DNA of 64,000 nt from Pseudodonghicola flavimaris (GCF_030164425.1 NZ_JASNJD010000019.1:34214-98213), one strand, 5' to 3'. Shown: positions 8,951-19,464, counted from the stretch's first letter. The notes: generated from the sequence alone by a model not told the origin. Numbers and translations: made by a program.

Positions 8951-9662
8951 TCAGATCTTCAGGTGGTCCAGGATCCTGTCGCGGCTGCCGAGCTCGGCGG
9001 TGCCGGAATCGTCGATCTCGCCCAGTTTGAGAACCGCCCAGCGGTCGGCCACATCGAGGGCGAAGTTCAGGTTCTGCTCGACCAGCAGGATGGTGGTGCC
9101 GCGATCGTTTCGCTCGGCGCGCAGGGCAGTGGCGATCCGTGCGATCACCGTCGGCTGCAGCCCTTCCGAGATCTCGTCGATCAGAAGCAGATCGGGTTTC
9201 AGCATCAGCGCCCGGCTCAGGATCAGCATTTTCTGTTCGCCCCCCGACAGGGTTCCGGCCTTCTGTGTCAGCCGGTCGCGCAGGAAGGGGAAATGGACGA
9301 ACACATGCTCCAGCGCGGCTTCCAGCTCCCGGTCGGACCGCACCGCCAGGCGCAGGTTGTCGCGGATGCTGAGATCGGTGAACAGCGGCTGCTCCTGCGG
9401 CGCATAGCCGACGCCGGACTGGATCAGCACCTTGGGTGCCGCGCCGACGATGGAGCGGCCATCCAGCCGGATGTCGCCGCTGCGCGCCGGCACCAGCCCG
9501 AGGATGGTCTTGAGCAGGGTGGTCTTGCCCATGCCGTTCTTGCCCATCAGGGCGAAGATCTCGCCCTTGCGGACCGACAGCGATAGCGCCTTGATGATGG
9601 CGACCGGGCCATAGCCGCTGGTCACCCCTTCCAGCGCCAGCTTGGTCTCGGACTGCGGGGTG

Positions 9663-9670
<8 letters not shown>
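8951..9670 (-). CDS. ABC transporter ATP-binding protein (LivF/UrtE type)
   Basis: A 239-residue ATPase with Walker A GKNGMGKTT near residue 42, signature TLSGGEQKML, Walker B LLLIDEISEGLQP and the C-terminal LLVEQNLNFALDVADR phrase characteristic of the hydrophobic amino acid/urea/amide (HAAT) family. It is the last gene of the amide locus and overlaps the end of the LivM-LivG fusion by 8 bases. It should pair with the LivG half of the fusion to drive import. Confidence 0.92.
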
Positions 9671-11451
<1,781 letters not shown>

Positions 11452-11459
<8 letters not shown>

Positions 11460-12288
11460 GGGCGAAGCCTTTCGAACTGATGCGGAGGACCAGCGCGCTC
11501 AGCACGGCGACGGTGATGCCCCCGAGAATCGGGCTGATGAAGGTGGAGACGAGAACCTGCGCGCCGCCGAAGACCAGGCAGGCGATGGCCAGCGCGCCGA
11601 AGGAGGAGCCGGCCACCATCACCAGCATGAAGGAGCCGATCAGCCAGGAGACGCCCATGGTGGGGTCGACGCTGGTCAGGGGCGTCAGCAGGACGCCGGC
11701 CAGCGCGGTCAGCCCGGTGCCGATCATGAAGGTGAAAAGCCGGATGCGGGTGGTATCGAGACCCAGCGCGCGCGCCAGCGGCTCGTTCATGATGATCGCG
11801 CGGGCCGACAGGCCCAGCCGGGTGCCTTCCAGCAGAAAGGCAAAGCCGAGGCCGATCACCAGCGCCGCCGCCAGGGCGAAGATACGATAGAGCGAATAGC
11901 TGATGCCGAGGACATGAATGGTCCCGGAGAGCAGGTTCTCGGTGAATTGCACGTCGCGGCCGAACCACAGGGTGATCAGCTGGCCGATGACGATGCCCAG
12001 TCCCCAGGTGGCCAGGATCGCATCCAGCGGCCGGGCATAGAGCGGCCGCACGATCAGCCGCTCGGTCACGCCGCCCAGCACCGCTCCGGCGACGAAGGCC
12101 AGCGGCAGGGCCAGCCAGGGGTTCAGCCCAAGCCCGCCGGTCACCACGGCGCAATAGGCGCCCACGGTCAGCCAGGCGCCATGGGCGAAGTTGACGATTT
12201 CCAGCACGCCGAAAATGGCGAGAAGACCCGCCGAGACGATAAACAGGATGGCCGCAGTGGTCACGATATCCAGGAGAAGGGTCATCAC
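11452..12288 (-). CDS. ABC transporter permease (LivH/UrtB type)
   Basis: A 278-residue permease. It shows the family hallmark LLAIFGVLEIVNFAHGAWLTVGAY at residues 22-45 and about eight hydrophobic segments. Translation may start at the GTG at 12288 or the ATG at 12285; an AAAGGA ribosome site precedes both. That site is embedded in the right arm of a long inverted repeat in the gap after the binding-protein gene. The gene is part of the operon driven from the AmiR-controlled leader. Confidence 0.9.
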
Positions 12289-12338
12289 GCCGGGGTCCTT
12301 TCGCGGGTTCGGAGAGGCAGCCGGGGCAGGACCCCGGC
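12289..12338 (-). promoter_or_regulatory. Competing intercistronic hairpins overlapping the livH ribosome site
   Basis: In the 62-base gap between binding protein and livH, gccggggtcc (12289-12298) pairs perfectly over 10 bp with ggaccccggc (12329-12338). An alternative short hairpin uses ccgggg (12321-12326) and ccccgg (12332-12337). The two cannot form together. In the long form the GGA of the livH AAAGGA ribosome site is base-paired, so the switch could tune permease translation relative to the binding protein. Pairing is seen; function is inferred. Confidence 0.5.
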
Positions 12339-12350
12339 CGCCGTTTCAGG

Positions 12351-13499
12351 TCAGAGCTTGGGGCACTGTTCGCCCGGGTCGACATCCTTGAAGGTCTCGA
12401 CCACCACGACCGAGCCGTCTTCCTGCACCTGACCCAGGTACATGGTCAGCGGCGCATGGTGCTGCTTGCTCATCTGGATGGTGCCGCGCGGGCCGGTGAA
12501 GGACACCTCGGGAAGCACGTCCAGAACCGCCTTGGCGTCGGTGGAGCCGGCTTTCTCGACGGCGGCCTTATAGAGGTAGACGGCCTCGTACTGCGGCACC
12601 GACAGATCGTTGGGGGTGCGCAGCTCATCGCCGAACTTGGCTTTCATCGCGTCGAGGAAGGCCTTGTTCTCGGCGCTGTCGATGCCGGTGACGTAGGAGG
12701 CGGAGATCAGGATGCCGGCGGCATCCGCGCCCATGCTTTTCGCGGTGCCCTCATCCACGGCCAGGTTGGCGTAGGGCAGGTCGACACCGGCGCCGCGCAG
12801 CTGCTTGGTCAGGGTCACGTTGGGGGCGCCGCCCGCGGTGGAGGTGATCATCGCTTCGGCGCCGGAGGCCTTAAGCTTGGAGATGATCGCGGTCCAGTCG
12901 GTGCCGTCCATCGGCAGGTATTCCTCGCCGACGATCTCGCCACCGGTGCTTTCGACATAGCTGCGGGCGAAGTCCAGCATGCCGCGGCCGAAGGCATAGT
13001 CGCTGCCGATCAGGAAGTATTTCTTGGCGCCCTCTGCATTCAGGTAATCGACGATCGGCGGCACCTGCTGTTCCGGCACCCAGGCATCGACGAAGAGATA
13101 GGGGTTGCAGGACCGGCCTTCGTAGAAGGAGGTGTAGATGTAGGGCACGCGGCCACGCGACACGATCGGCAGGCCGGCGTTACGGGCGGCGCTGGTCTCC
13201 ATCGAGATCAGCACGTCGACTTCCTTCTGGAAGACCAGCGAGTCGAAGGCCTTCTGCGCGCCCGCCGCGCCGGAGGCGTCATCGGCGATCACCAGCTCCA
13301 GAGGCCGGCCCAGAACGCCGCCGGCGGCGTTGATCTCCTCGACCGCCAGCTCGGCCGATTGCACCACCGACGGGGCGACGACGCTGTTGGCGCCCGACAG
13401 CCCGACCGGCACGCCGATGCGAATGGGATCCTCTGCGGCGAAGGCCGCGCCGGCCAGCATGACGCTGGTCACGGTTGCGATGAGAGAGGGGAGTTTCAT
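12351..13499 (-). CDS. Amide/urea-type ABC transporter substrate-binding protein
   Basis: A 382-residue periplasmic protein with signal peptide MKLPSLIATVTSVMLAGAAF (cleavage near AFA-AED) and a type I periplasmic fold: IRIGVPVGLSGANS, AVEEINAAGGVLGRPLELV and YFLIGSDYAFGRGM are typical of the LivK/AmiC/FmdD group. It resembles the cytosolic sensor encoded upstream, implying both recognise related amides. The ATG at 13499 is chosen because it starts the signal peptide and has an AGGGA ribosome site; the longer frame is not supported. It is 49 bases downstream of the nitrilase gene. Confidence 0.92.
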   Translation of the reverse strand: MKLPSLIATVTSVMLAGAAFAAEDPIRIGVPVGLSGANSVVAPSVVQSAELAVEEINAAGGVLGRPLELVIADDASGAAGAQKAFDSLVFQKEVDVLISMETSAARNAGLPIVSRGRVPYIYTSFYEGRSCNPYLFVDAWVPEQQVPPIVDYLNAEGAKKYFLIGSDYAFGRGMLDFARSYVESTGGEIVGEEYLPMDGTDWTAIISKLKASGAEAMITSTAGGAPNVTLTKQLRGAGVDLPYANLAVDEGTAKSMGADAAGILISASYVTGIDSAENKAFLDAMKAKFGDELRTPNDLSVPQYEAVYLYKAAVEKAGSTDAKAVLDVLPEVSFTGPRGTIQMSKQHHAPLTMYLGQVQEDGSVVVVETFKDVDPGEQCPKL

Positions 13500-13548
13500 T
13501 GTTCTAATTCCCTGTTTGGATTGAGGTTGAGGGGAGGAGGAGGCGGGG

Positions 13549-14394
13549 TCAGCTGTAGACGTCCGTGCGTCTGTCGCCGAATATATCGTTGAATTCATTC
13601 AGTTTTCGCTTGGCCGGGACATCGGCCGGGGTGATCTGCGCATAGAGGATGTCTTCGTCCTCACGGCTGGCGGGGCCAGCCAGCGGCCAGCCGGTGGCAT
13701 CGATGATCAGGCTCTGGCCGATGAAGGGCTGGCCGCGCTCGGTGCCGACCCGGTCGGCGCAGGCGATGAACAGCCCGTTGGAATGCGCGGCCGCCTTGTG
13801 CAGGATGTTCGACATCGCTTCGGTCTGGGGATCCTGGTCCGGCATCGGCACCCAGTTGGTGGGCACGCAGATCACCTCGGCCCCATTTATCGCCAGCTGG
13901 CGGAAGGTCTCGGGGAACCAGCCGTCATAGCAGATGGCGATGCCGATCTTGCCCAGCGGCGTGTCGAAGACCGGCAGCCCCAGGTCGCCTTTCCTGAAAA
14001 ACAGGTTCTCCCGATACCACAGGTGCATCTTGCGATAGGTGCCGATGTAGCCCTCCGGCCCGCAGAGCATGGCGGAGTTGTAGAAGCCGCCATCGGCGGC
14101 CTCGGCCAGCCCCGAGACGATGTGGATGCCGAGTTCGGCCGCAAGGGCGATCAGCCGCTGCGCGCTGATACCCTCCGGGATCGGTTGCGCCAGATCGGCC
14201 AGCTCTTCGGCGCTGTCAAAGACATAGCCGCTGTCGGCCAGTTCCGGCAGAACGATCAGCCGTGCCCCATTGGCATGGGCCTGGCGCACGCGGGTTTCGA
14301 TGGCCTCCAGATTGGCCGCGAGTTCGCCGATCTTCGGTTCGAACTGGATGCAGGCGATGGTTACGGGGGCGGAATGATCAGTCTCAGGGGGCAC
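13549..14394 (-). CDS. Carbon-nitrogen hydrolase (nitrilase superfamily)
   Basis: A 281-residue cytoplasmic hydrolase with the full nitrilase catalytic triad: Glu51 in VLPEL, Lys122 in YRKMHLW and Cys155 in AICYDGWFPE. The superfamily hydrolyses nitriles, aliphatic amides or N-carbamoyl compounds; here the context (AmiC, AmiR, amide-type transporter) favours an amide. I start it at the GTG at 14394, which follows GGAG by 6 bases; the longer frame runs through the terminator hairpin and is rejected. The gene is the first behind the antitermination leader, so its expression should depend on inducer. The exact substrate is unknown. Confidence 0.88.
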   Translation of the reverse strand: MPPETDHSAPVTIACIQFEPKIGELAANLEAIETRVRQAHANGARLIVLPELADSGYVFDSAEELADLAQPIPEGISAQRLIALAAELGIHIVSGLAEAADGGFYNSAMLCGPEGYIGTYRKMHLWYRENLFFRKGDLGLPVFDTPLGKIGIAICYDGWFPETFRQLAINGAEVICVPTNWVPMPDQDPQTEAMSNILHKAAAHSNGLFIACADRVGTERGQPFIGQSLIIDATGWPLAGPASREDEDILYAQITPADVPAKRKLNEFNDIFGDRRTDVYS

Positions 14395-14411
14395 GTCGGT
14401 CTCCAAAACGC

Positions 14412-14454
14412 AAAAAGCCCCCGCCCACGGTCGAAGACCGCGGTATCGGGGGCT
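14412..14454 (-). terminator. Intrinsic terminator in the leader of the nitrilase operon (attenuator)
   Basis: On the minus strand an 8-bp stem, agcccccg/cgggggct in plus-strand terms (14416-14423 and 14447-14454), encloses an inner 5-bp hairpin (cggtc gaa gaccg, 14428-14440), and is followed by a U-run (TTTTTG, 14416-14411). It lies 18-60 bases before the nitrilase GTG and 18 bases after the two hexaloop hairpins. A terminator placed inside a 5-prime leader, directly below an ANTAR regulator gene, is the classical AmiR/NasR antitermination arrangement. Confidence 0.85.
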
Positions 14455-14472
14455 GCATAGCCGGGATGTAGA

Positions 14473-14503
14473 GCGGCAACCTTGCCGCAGAGCAATCCTG
14501 CTC
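14473..14503 (-). ncRNA. Tandem hexaloop hairpins, predicted ANTAR (AmiR) RNA target
   Basis: Minus-strand reading gives two adjacent hairpins one base apart. The first, 14503-14490, has stem GAGC/GCTC and loop AGGAUU. The second, 14488-14473, has stem GCGGC/GCCGC and loop AAGGUU. Known ANTAR targets are two hairpins with six-base loops carrying A at position 1 and G at position 4. The second loop fits exactly; the first has A1 but A instead of G at position 4. They sit just upstream of the leader terminator, where AmiR binding would favour read-through. Confidence 0.75.
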
Positions 14504-14611
14504 GTCGCCCCAAAGCTGTCACGCGGAGCGATCCGGTTCAATTTCAATATTTAGGCAAATGCACGATTTTTCAGCTCTATTTTTCAGCGCTCGTGAAACA
14601 TCGGCGCCGTA

Positions 14612-15226
14612 TCAGCGCTTCAGGCCCAACCGGCGCATGGTCTCATGCGCGGCGATCAGGTCCTCGGCGATGGCGGCCATGGTGATCCGCTCCGAGGTCG
14701 CCTGATCGCGCAGCAGGCGATAGGCGGCATCCTCCTCCAGCCCCTGTTCGTCGACCAGCAGGCGGATCGCCCGATCGACCAGCCGCCGGCCCTTCAGCGT
14801 GTCTTCCAGTTTGCGCACCTTGGCCGAAAGCCGCGCCTCGTAACCGTGTCGATAGCGGGCCAGGGTGAACTGGGTCAGGATGCCCAGCGGGCGCAGCGGC
14901 TTGCTCATCACCCCATGGGCGTTGAGATCGTAGATCGCGCGCAGCGAGGTCGGGCTTTCATAGGTGACGACGGCGATGATCGCCGGATCGTGGCCTTCGA
15001 AGACCTGAACCGCCTGATCGGTCGCGGTATCCTCGACGCTGACAAAGACGGTATCGGTGCCTTCGGGCAGCACGGCGGGCAGCGGCCAGGCGGCTTTCAC
15101 CTCGCAGCCGAGCCGGCGCAGCTGGCCGATCAGAACCTCGCCATCCTCGTCGCGGGGATGGATCACCAGCACCCGCGCCCGACGCAGATCCTCGAGTATG
15201 CGGCGGGGGTGCCCCTTCATGCCCAT
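14612..15226 (-). CDS. amiR: AmiR-like ANTAR-domain transcription antiterminator
   Basis: A 204-residue protein: an N-terminal receiver-like domain (RVLVIHPRDEDGEVLIGQLRRLGC..., lacking an obvious phospho-acceptor site), a coiled-coil linker near residues 125-145, and a C-terminal ANTAR domain (KLEDTLKGRRLVDRAIRLLV through AAIAEDLIAAHETM). In Pseudomonas AmiR binds leader RNA and prevents termination, and is held inactive by AmiC until amide is bound. The gene overlaps the amiC-like gene by 10 bases, and its RNA target lies about 110 bases below its stop. Phosphorylation-independent control by AmiC is inferred from the family. Confidence 0.9.
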   Translation of the reverse strand: MGMKGHPRRILEDLRRARVLVIHPRDEDGEVLIGQLRRLGCEVKAAWPLPAVLPEGTDTVFVSVEDTATDQAVQVFEGHDPAIIAVVTYESPTSLRAIYDLNAHGVMSKPLRPLGILTQFTLARYRHGYEARLSAKVRKLEDTLKGRRLVDRAIRLLVDEQGLEEDAAYRLLRDQATSERITMAAIAEDLIAAHETMRRLGLKR

Positions 15227-16365
15227 TCCCGCAAGGACGGCTCGTCGAACCGGGTGGTGGCCAGGTAGGGATCGGGATGCACCGGGCTGGCGCCCTCCCA
15301 GACGATGTCGAACAGCCCGTCGGGCCGCGCCACGCCGATGCGCGGCGTCAGCCAGGTGTGCCGGGTCTCCGGGTCGACGTGAATCCGGCCGCCGGGAGCA
15401 TCGAATTCCAGCCCCAGAACCTCCTGTCCGATGCGGCGGGTGTCCATGGTGCCGACCCGTTCCAGCGCCCGCGCGAAGAGATGCACCTGATTATAGGCCG
15501 GCTCGGACCAGACGCTGGTCACCGCCGATGCGCCGAAGCGCGCCTTGTAGGCCGTGACGAAGGCCCGGTTGGTGGCGGTGTCGAGGGTCTGGAAGTAGCT
15601 GGCCGCGAGGATATGGCCGGCGCATTTCTCCGGCCCGATGCGGGCGATCTCGCCCTCGGCCATGGTCAGGCTGGCGATCGGGCAGCGGCTGCGGTCGATC
15701 CCCGCCGCGTCGTAGAGCGTGTAGAAGGCCTGTGCCGAGGTGCCGACGAGAGTCGAGAACACCGCGTCGGGGCGTTTTTCCTCGATCTCGCGGATCAGGG
15801 CGATTTCCTCCGCCGCTGTGGCGCCCAGTGGCAGGTAGTGTTCGGCGACGGTCTCTCCACCGCGGGCCTCGATCAGGTCGCGCATGATCCGGTTGGATTC
15901 CCGCGGGTAGATATAGTCGGACCCGACGAAGACGATGCGGCCGCCGTAGCTTTGCAGCAGGTAATCGGCCAGCGGCAGGCACAGCTGGTTCGGCGTGGCT
16001 CCGGTATAGATCAGGTTTTCGCAATATTCGAAGCCCTCGTACATCGAGGGGTAGAACAGCAGCCCGTTGTGGCGTTCGACCACCGGCAGCACGGTCTTGC
16101 GGCTGCCCGACATCGAACAGCCGAAGATCACGTCCAGCTCCTCCTCGGACAGCATCTGCCGGGCCAGCATGCGATAGGCGTCGTTGTCCGATCCCGGGTC
16201 GCGGGCGATGGGAACGATGGGTCGCCCGAGAATCCCGCCCGAGGCGTTGATCTCGTCGATCGCCAGGACGGTACCGTTGTAATGCTCGGTTTCGGTGACG
16301 GCGGTGGTCCCGCTGCGCGAAAAGAGCACCCCGGCTCTCCAGCCGTCCCGTGCGGATGGGCTCAT
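15217..16365 (-). CDS. amiC: AmiC-like amide sensor / negative regulator
   Basis: A 382-residue protein of the type I periplasmic-binding fold but without a signal peptide, so cytoplasmic. Phrases such as VLPVVERHNGLLFYPSMYEG, IYTGATPNQLCLPLADYLL and VFVGSDYIYPRESNRIMRDL agree closely with my memory of Pseudomonas aeruginosa AmiC, the acetamide sensor that sequesters AmiR. Start ATG at 16365 has GAGG upstream and removes a non-AmiC N-terminal extension. It overlaps amiR by 10 bases, so sensor and antiterminator are likely co-translated as a complex. Confidence 0.93.
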   Translation of the reverse strand: MSPSARDGWRAGVLFSRSGTTAVTETEHYNGTVLAIDEINASGGILGRPIVPIARDPGSDNDAYRMLARQMLSEEELDVIFGCSMSGSRKTVLPVVERHNGLLFYPSMYEGFEYCENLIYTGATPNQLCLPLADYLLQSYGGRIVFVGSDYIYPRESNRIMRDLIEARGGETVAEHYLPLGATAAEEIALIREIEEKRPDAVFSTLVGTSAQAFYTLYDAAGIDRSRCPIASLTMAEGEIARIGPEKCAGHILAASYFQTLDTATNRAFVTAYKARFGASAVTSVWSEPAYNQVHLFARALERVGTMDTRRIGQEVLGLEFDAPGGRIHVDPETRHTWLTPRIGVARPDGLFDIVWEGASPVHPDPYLATTRFDEPSLREWA

Positions 16366-16543
16366 GTCAGATCGTTCCTCGTGTGAAGCCGCCCGGTCGG
16401 GGCTCCGGCCAACATAGGCGCCGCGCGGCGGGCGCCGCAAGCGCCAGAGGGGTTCTGGGGGGGAGGGGCGCCCATCGCCGTCAGGCGGGGAGGAGGCCGG
16501 AACCCGGTCGTAGCGCGAGGAGGCTAACCGATTGAGAAGGCTG

Positions 16544-16583
16544 AAAAAACAAACACTCCCGAAGGAGGCCTTCGGGAGTGTTT
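16544..16583 (-). terminator. Rho-independent terminator of the tRNA-fMet gene
   Basis: A perfect 15-bp stem (16551-16565 with 16569-16583) and a 3-base loop, followed on the minus strand by GUUUUUU (16550-16544). It begins 7 bases after the tRNA 3-prime end and should end that transcript. Confidence 0.92.
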
Positions 16584-16589
16584 TATCGT

Positions 16590-16666
<77 letters not shown>

Positions 16667-16871
16667 CCAATGCGGCCTACCTAATTAAAAGCCCGGGGAA
16701 CCACAAGGGCGCCAGAGCGACTTTTTTCAGCTTTTTGTCATTTTTCCGTTACAGCCGGCATCCGGCCGCGAAATCCTCTTTGACCGCGGGGGCGGGCGGC
16801 GAATTCCGGGCTGGTTTTTCGCCGGGTCGCGCTCCAGATTGGCGCCGGTGACCGGGTAAGGAGTGAACTGA

Positions 16872-18452
16872 GTGACCGAGGCAGGGGCGCATCCGTCGCC
16901 GGGCTGGCCGATCTACGATTCGGCACCGCCTTTCATCGATCTGGATCTGGGCGCGGGGCAACCGCGGCTGCGCGGTCAGCCGGTCTGTGACCTGGGCCGG
17001 CCGGTGCCGCGGCCGGACGGTGGGCGACCCGATGGCGTCTACGCCCGCTGGGCGTGGGACGGCAGCCGCCTGCGGGCCGAGGTCGATCCGCTGGGCTATT
17101 ACTCTCTCTTTATCTATCGCAAGGGCAGCCGGGTGATGATCTCGCCCTCGATCCTGCAGCTGATCGCCGAGGGTGCGGATCCGGCACTCGACCCGGCGGC
17201 GCTGGGGGTATTCTATCGGCTGGGCCTGTTTCTGAACGACGATACGCCGTTTCGCCACATCCGGGCGCTGCCGGCCGGGGGAGCGCTGATCTGGCAGGAC
17301 GGCGTGGTGACAGCGCCTGAGGATCGCAGTTTCATTCCGCCTCAGCGGCAGCTGAGCCGGGCCGAGGCGGTCGACGGGATCATCGAGATGCCGCGCCGGA
17401 GCCTGCGCCATATCCTGGACGCCTGGGACGGGCCGATGCTGATGCCGCTGAGCGGCGGGCGGGATTCGCGTCACATCCTGCTGGCACTGGATCACCTCGG
17501 GCGGCGGCCGGATCTGTGCGTGACGGTGCAGCAGTCCACCATGCGGCGCGACCCGGATGCCGATTCCGCCCGTGCCCTGACCGACCGGATGGGGATTGCG
17601 CACCAAGTGCTGAACCAGCCGCGCAGCCGGCCGCACGATCAGTTCCGCAGCCAGATCCTCAACAGCCTGTGTTCGGACGAACATATGCAGATGATGCCGC
17701 TGCATGATTTTCTGATCGGCGGGCCCTGGGCGGTGTTCGACGGCATCGCCGGCGACATCCTGACCAACCCCGATGACGATGCGGCGGGCTATTTCGCGCA
17801 GGCGGCGCGGGGGGATTTCACCGGCATCGCGCGCGATCTGATCGGTGGCCACGGTCGGGTGATCGGCAAGCCGGGGCAGGCGGATGCGGCGGGCCGCGCC
17901 TATGCGCCGGTGCCGCTGGAAGAGACCATCGCCTATGTCGGCGAGACGGTGGCACGGTATGGCGATGCCGCCGACCCCTATCAGGCGTTCTGGTTCTGGA
18001 ACCGCACCCGGCGCGAGATCAGCCTGATCTCCACCGCGATGCTGGGATCGGCGCAGGCGGTGTTCTGCCCGTTCCTCGATCAGGACTATGTCCGCTTCTG
18101 CCTGTCGCTGCCCTTCGCGGTGACCCGCGACCAGCAGTTGCACAACGAGGCGATCCGCAAAGGCTATCCGGCCTATGCCGATATCCCGTTCTCCGAAGGA
18201 TTCGCGCCGGATTACGGCCGGGGCAGCAGCCGGGCTGAGAAACTGCGGATGGTGTTGCAGGGGGCGGCAGTGCTGTTGTCGCTGCGGCCCGGGCATCCGG
18301 CGGCGGAGTTGCTGCGTTATCTGCGCGGGCATGAGACGCTGCACCGCCGCCCCGGTGAGGTCCTGCAGCTGCACCACCTGTTGCTTTCTGCGCTGGACGC
18401 GGATTTCGCCCGCGCCCTGCTGGAGCGCAATGCCCGGATGGCGGCGGGCTGA
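16872..18452 (+). CDS. Asparagine synthase-related protein without glutaminase active site
   Basis: A 526-residue protein. The central and C-terminal part resembles the asparagine synthase ATP-pyrophosphatase domain, with PP-loop SGGRDS at residues 194-199 and later FDGIAGD. The N-terminal part looks like a decayed glutamine-amidotransferase-like region (YSLFIYRKGSRVMISPSI, LGVFYRLGLFLNDDTPF) but lacks the obligatory Cys2. It may therefore use free ammonia or another nucleophile, adenylating an unknown carboxylate, as in some peptide or glycan tailoring enzymes. GTG start at 16872 follows AAGGAG. No biosynthetic cluster surrounds it. Confidence 0.75.
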   Translation: MTEAGAHPSPGWPIYDSAPPFIDLDLGAGQPRLRGQPVCDLGRPVPRPDGGRPDGVYARWAWDGSRLRAEVDPLGYYSLFIYRKGSRVMISPSILQLIAEGADPALDPAALGVFYRLGLFLNDDTPFRHIRALPAGGALIWQDGVVTAPEDRSFIPPQRQLSRAEAVDGIIEMPRRSLRHILDAWDGPMLMPLSGGRDSRHILLALDHLGRRPDLCVTVQQSTMRRDPDADSARALTDRMGIAHQVLNQPRSRPHDQFRSQILNSLCSDEHMQMMPLHDFLIGGPWAVFDGIAGDILTNPDDDAAGYFAQAARGDFTGIARDLIGGHGRVIGKPGQADAAGRAYAPVPLEETIAYVGETVARYGDAADPYQAFWFWNRTRREISLISTAMLGSAQAVFCPFLDQDYVRFCLSLPFAVTRDQQLHNEAIRKGYPAYADIPFSEGFAPDYGRGSSRAEKLRMVLQGAAVLLSLRPGHPAAELLRYLRGHETLHRRPGEVLQLHHLLLSALDADFARALLERNARMAAG

Positions 18453-18495
18453 GCGGCCCTTCCCCACGGCGGGGTCTTTGGATAGACCCGCGGCC

Positions 18496-19008
18496 ATGAT
18501 CTGCCGCAGTCATATCAAGGGCGATGCGCCCTCAACCGCCGTTTACTCCGATTGCGAGACCTATCGTTACAGCCTGACGAGGGTCTGGGATCCGGCGGGG
18601 CGGCGGCTGCTGTTTCTTATGCTCAACCCCTCCACCGCGACCGAGGTGCAGAACGACCCGACCATCGAACGCTGCGAGCGGCGGGCGCGGGCGCTGGGTT
18701 TCGGCGGCTTCCGGGCGGCGAATATCTTCGCGCTGCGGGAAACCGATCCCCGGGCGATGCGCCGGGCTGCCGATCCGGTCGGGCCCGATAATGACGCCGC
18801 GATTCTCGACGGGCTGGATTGGGCCGATCAGGTGATTGCCGGCTGGGGCACACATGGGGCGCATCTGGGCCGCGGTGCGGCAGTCGAGGCGCTGCTGCGG
18901 GGAACCGGCCGAACGGTGCATCATCTGGGGCTGACCAGAGAGGGCCATCCGCGCCATCCGCTCTATATCGCCTATGCCCGGCAGCCGGAGCTCTGGTTTC
19001 CGACCTGA
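18496..19008 (+). CDS. DUF1643 domain-containing protein
   Basis: A 170-residue protein starting MICRSHIKGDAPSTAVYSDC. The phrases YRYSLTRVWD, LLFLMLNPSTA and DPTIERCERRARALGFGGF are the core of DUF1643, a widespread family of unknown function. ATG at 18496 is chosen because the family begins just before this core; the frame is open further upstream only inside the previous gene. It follows the asparagine-synthase-like gene by 43 bases in the same direction and may be co-transcribed. Confidence 0.85.
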   Translation: MICRSHIKGDAPSTAVYSDCETYRYSLTRVWDPAGRRLLFLMLNPSTATEVQNDPTIERCERRARALGFGGFRAANIFALRETDPRAMRRAADPVGPDNDAAILDGLDWADQVIAGWGTHGAHLGRGAAVEALLRGTGRTVHHLGLTREGHPRHPLYIAYARQPELWFPT

Positions 19009-19040
19009 GCCCGGGGCGTCGCGGCGGCGGGCAAATTCCT

Positions 19041-19069
19041 TTGCCAAAGCCGGCAAAACCGCCTATACG
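19041..19069 (+). promoter_or_regulatory. Predicted rpsO promoter
   Basis: TTGCCA at 19041-19046 and TATACG at 19064-19069 are spaced by 17 bases, about 100 bases before the rpsO ATG. This is the best housekeeping promoter in the gap. Confidence 0.55.
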
Positions 19070-19169
19070 CCCGCATCCCGTGGCGGAATCGCTGCGGGTT
19101 TTCTCCATGGGCCTGTGCTGGACGACATCCCGGCCTGCGCCATTCCTCTAACCTGTAAAGGAGACCCCG

Positions 19170-19439
19170 ATGTCGATCACGCCGGAAGAAAAAGCCCGTG
19201 TCATGCAAGAATATGCAACCAAGGAAGGCGATACCGGTTCGCCGGAAGTCCAGGTTGCTATCCTCAGCTCGCGCATCGCGACCCTGACCGAGCACTTCAA
19301 GACCCATAAGAAAGACAACCACGGCCGCCGTGGTCTGCTGAAGATGGTCGCCCAGCGTCGTAAGCTGCTGGACTACCTGAAGGCCAATGACGAAGCCCGC
19401 TATCAGTCGCTGATCGCGCGTCTGGGCCTGCGTCGCTAA
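19170..19439 (+). CDS. rpsO: 30S ribosomal protein S15
   Basis: An 89-residue protein, exactly the usual S15 length. It begins [20 protein letters not shown] and contains [36 protein letters not shown] and LLDYLK, all hallmark S15 stretches that contact 16S rRNA helices 20-22. A strong ribosome site (AAAGGAGA) lies 8 bases before the ATG. It is flanked by its own promoter and terminator, so it is transcribed alone rather than into pnp. Confidence 0.98.
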   Translation: MSITPEEKARVMQEYATKEGDTGSPEVQVAILSSRIATLTEHFKTHKKDNHGRRGLLKMVAQRRKLLDYLKANDEARYQSLIARLGLRR

Positions 19440-19464
19440 GCCTTTCGGTCTTGCGAAATTTCGG

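Noticed and set aside
14395..14547. Longer nitrilase start at 14547
   Set aside because: It would translate the terminator and both hexaloop hairpins; the GTG at 14394 has a ribosome site and the normal family N-terminus.
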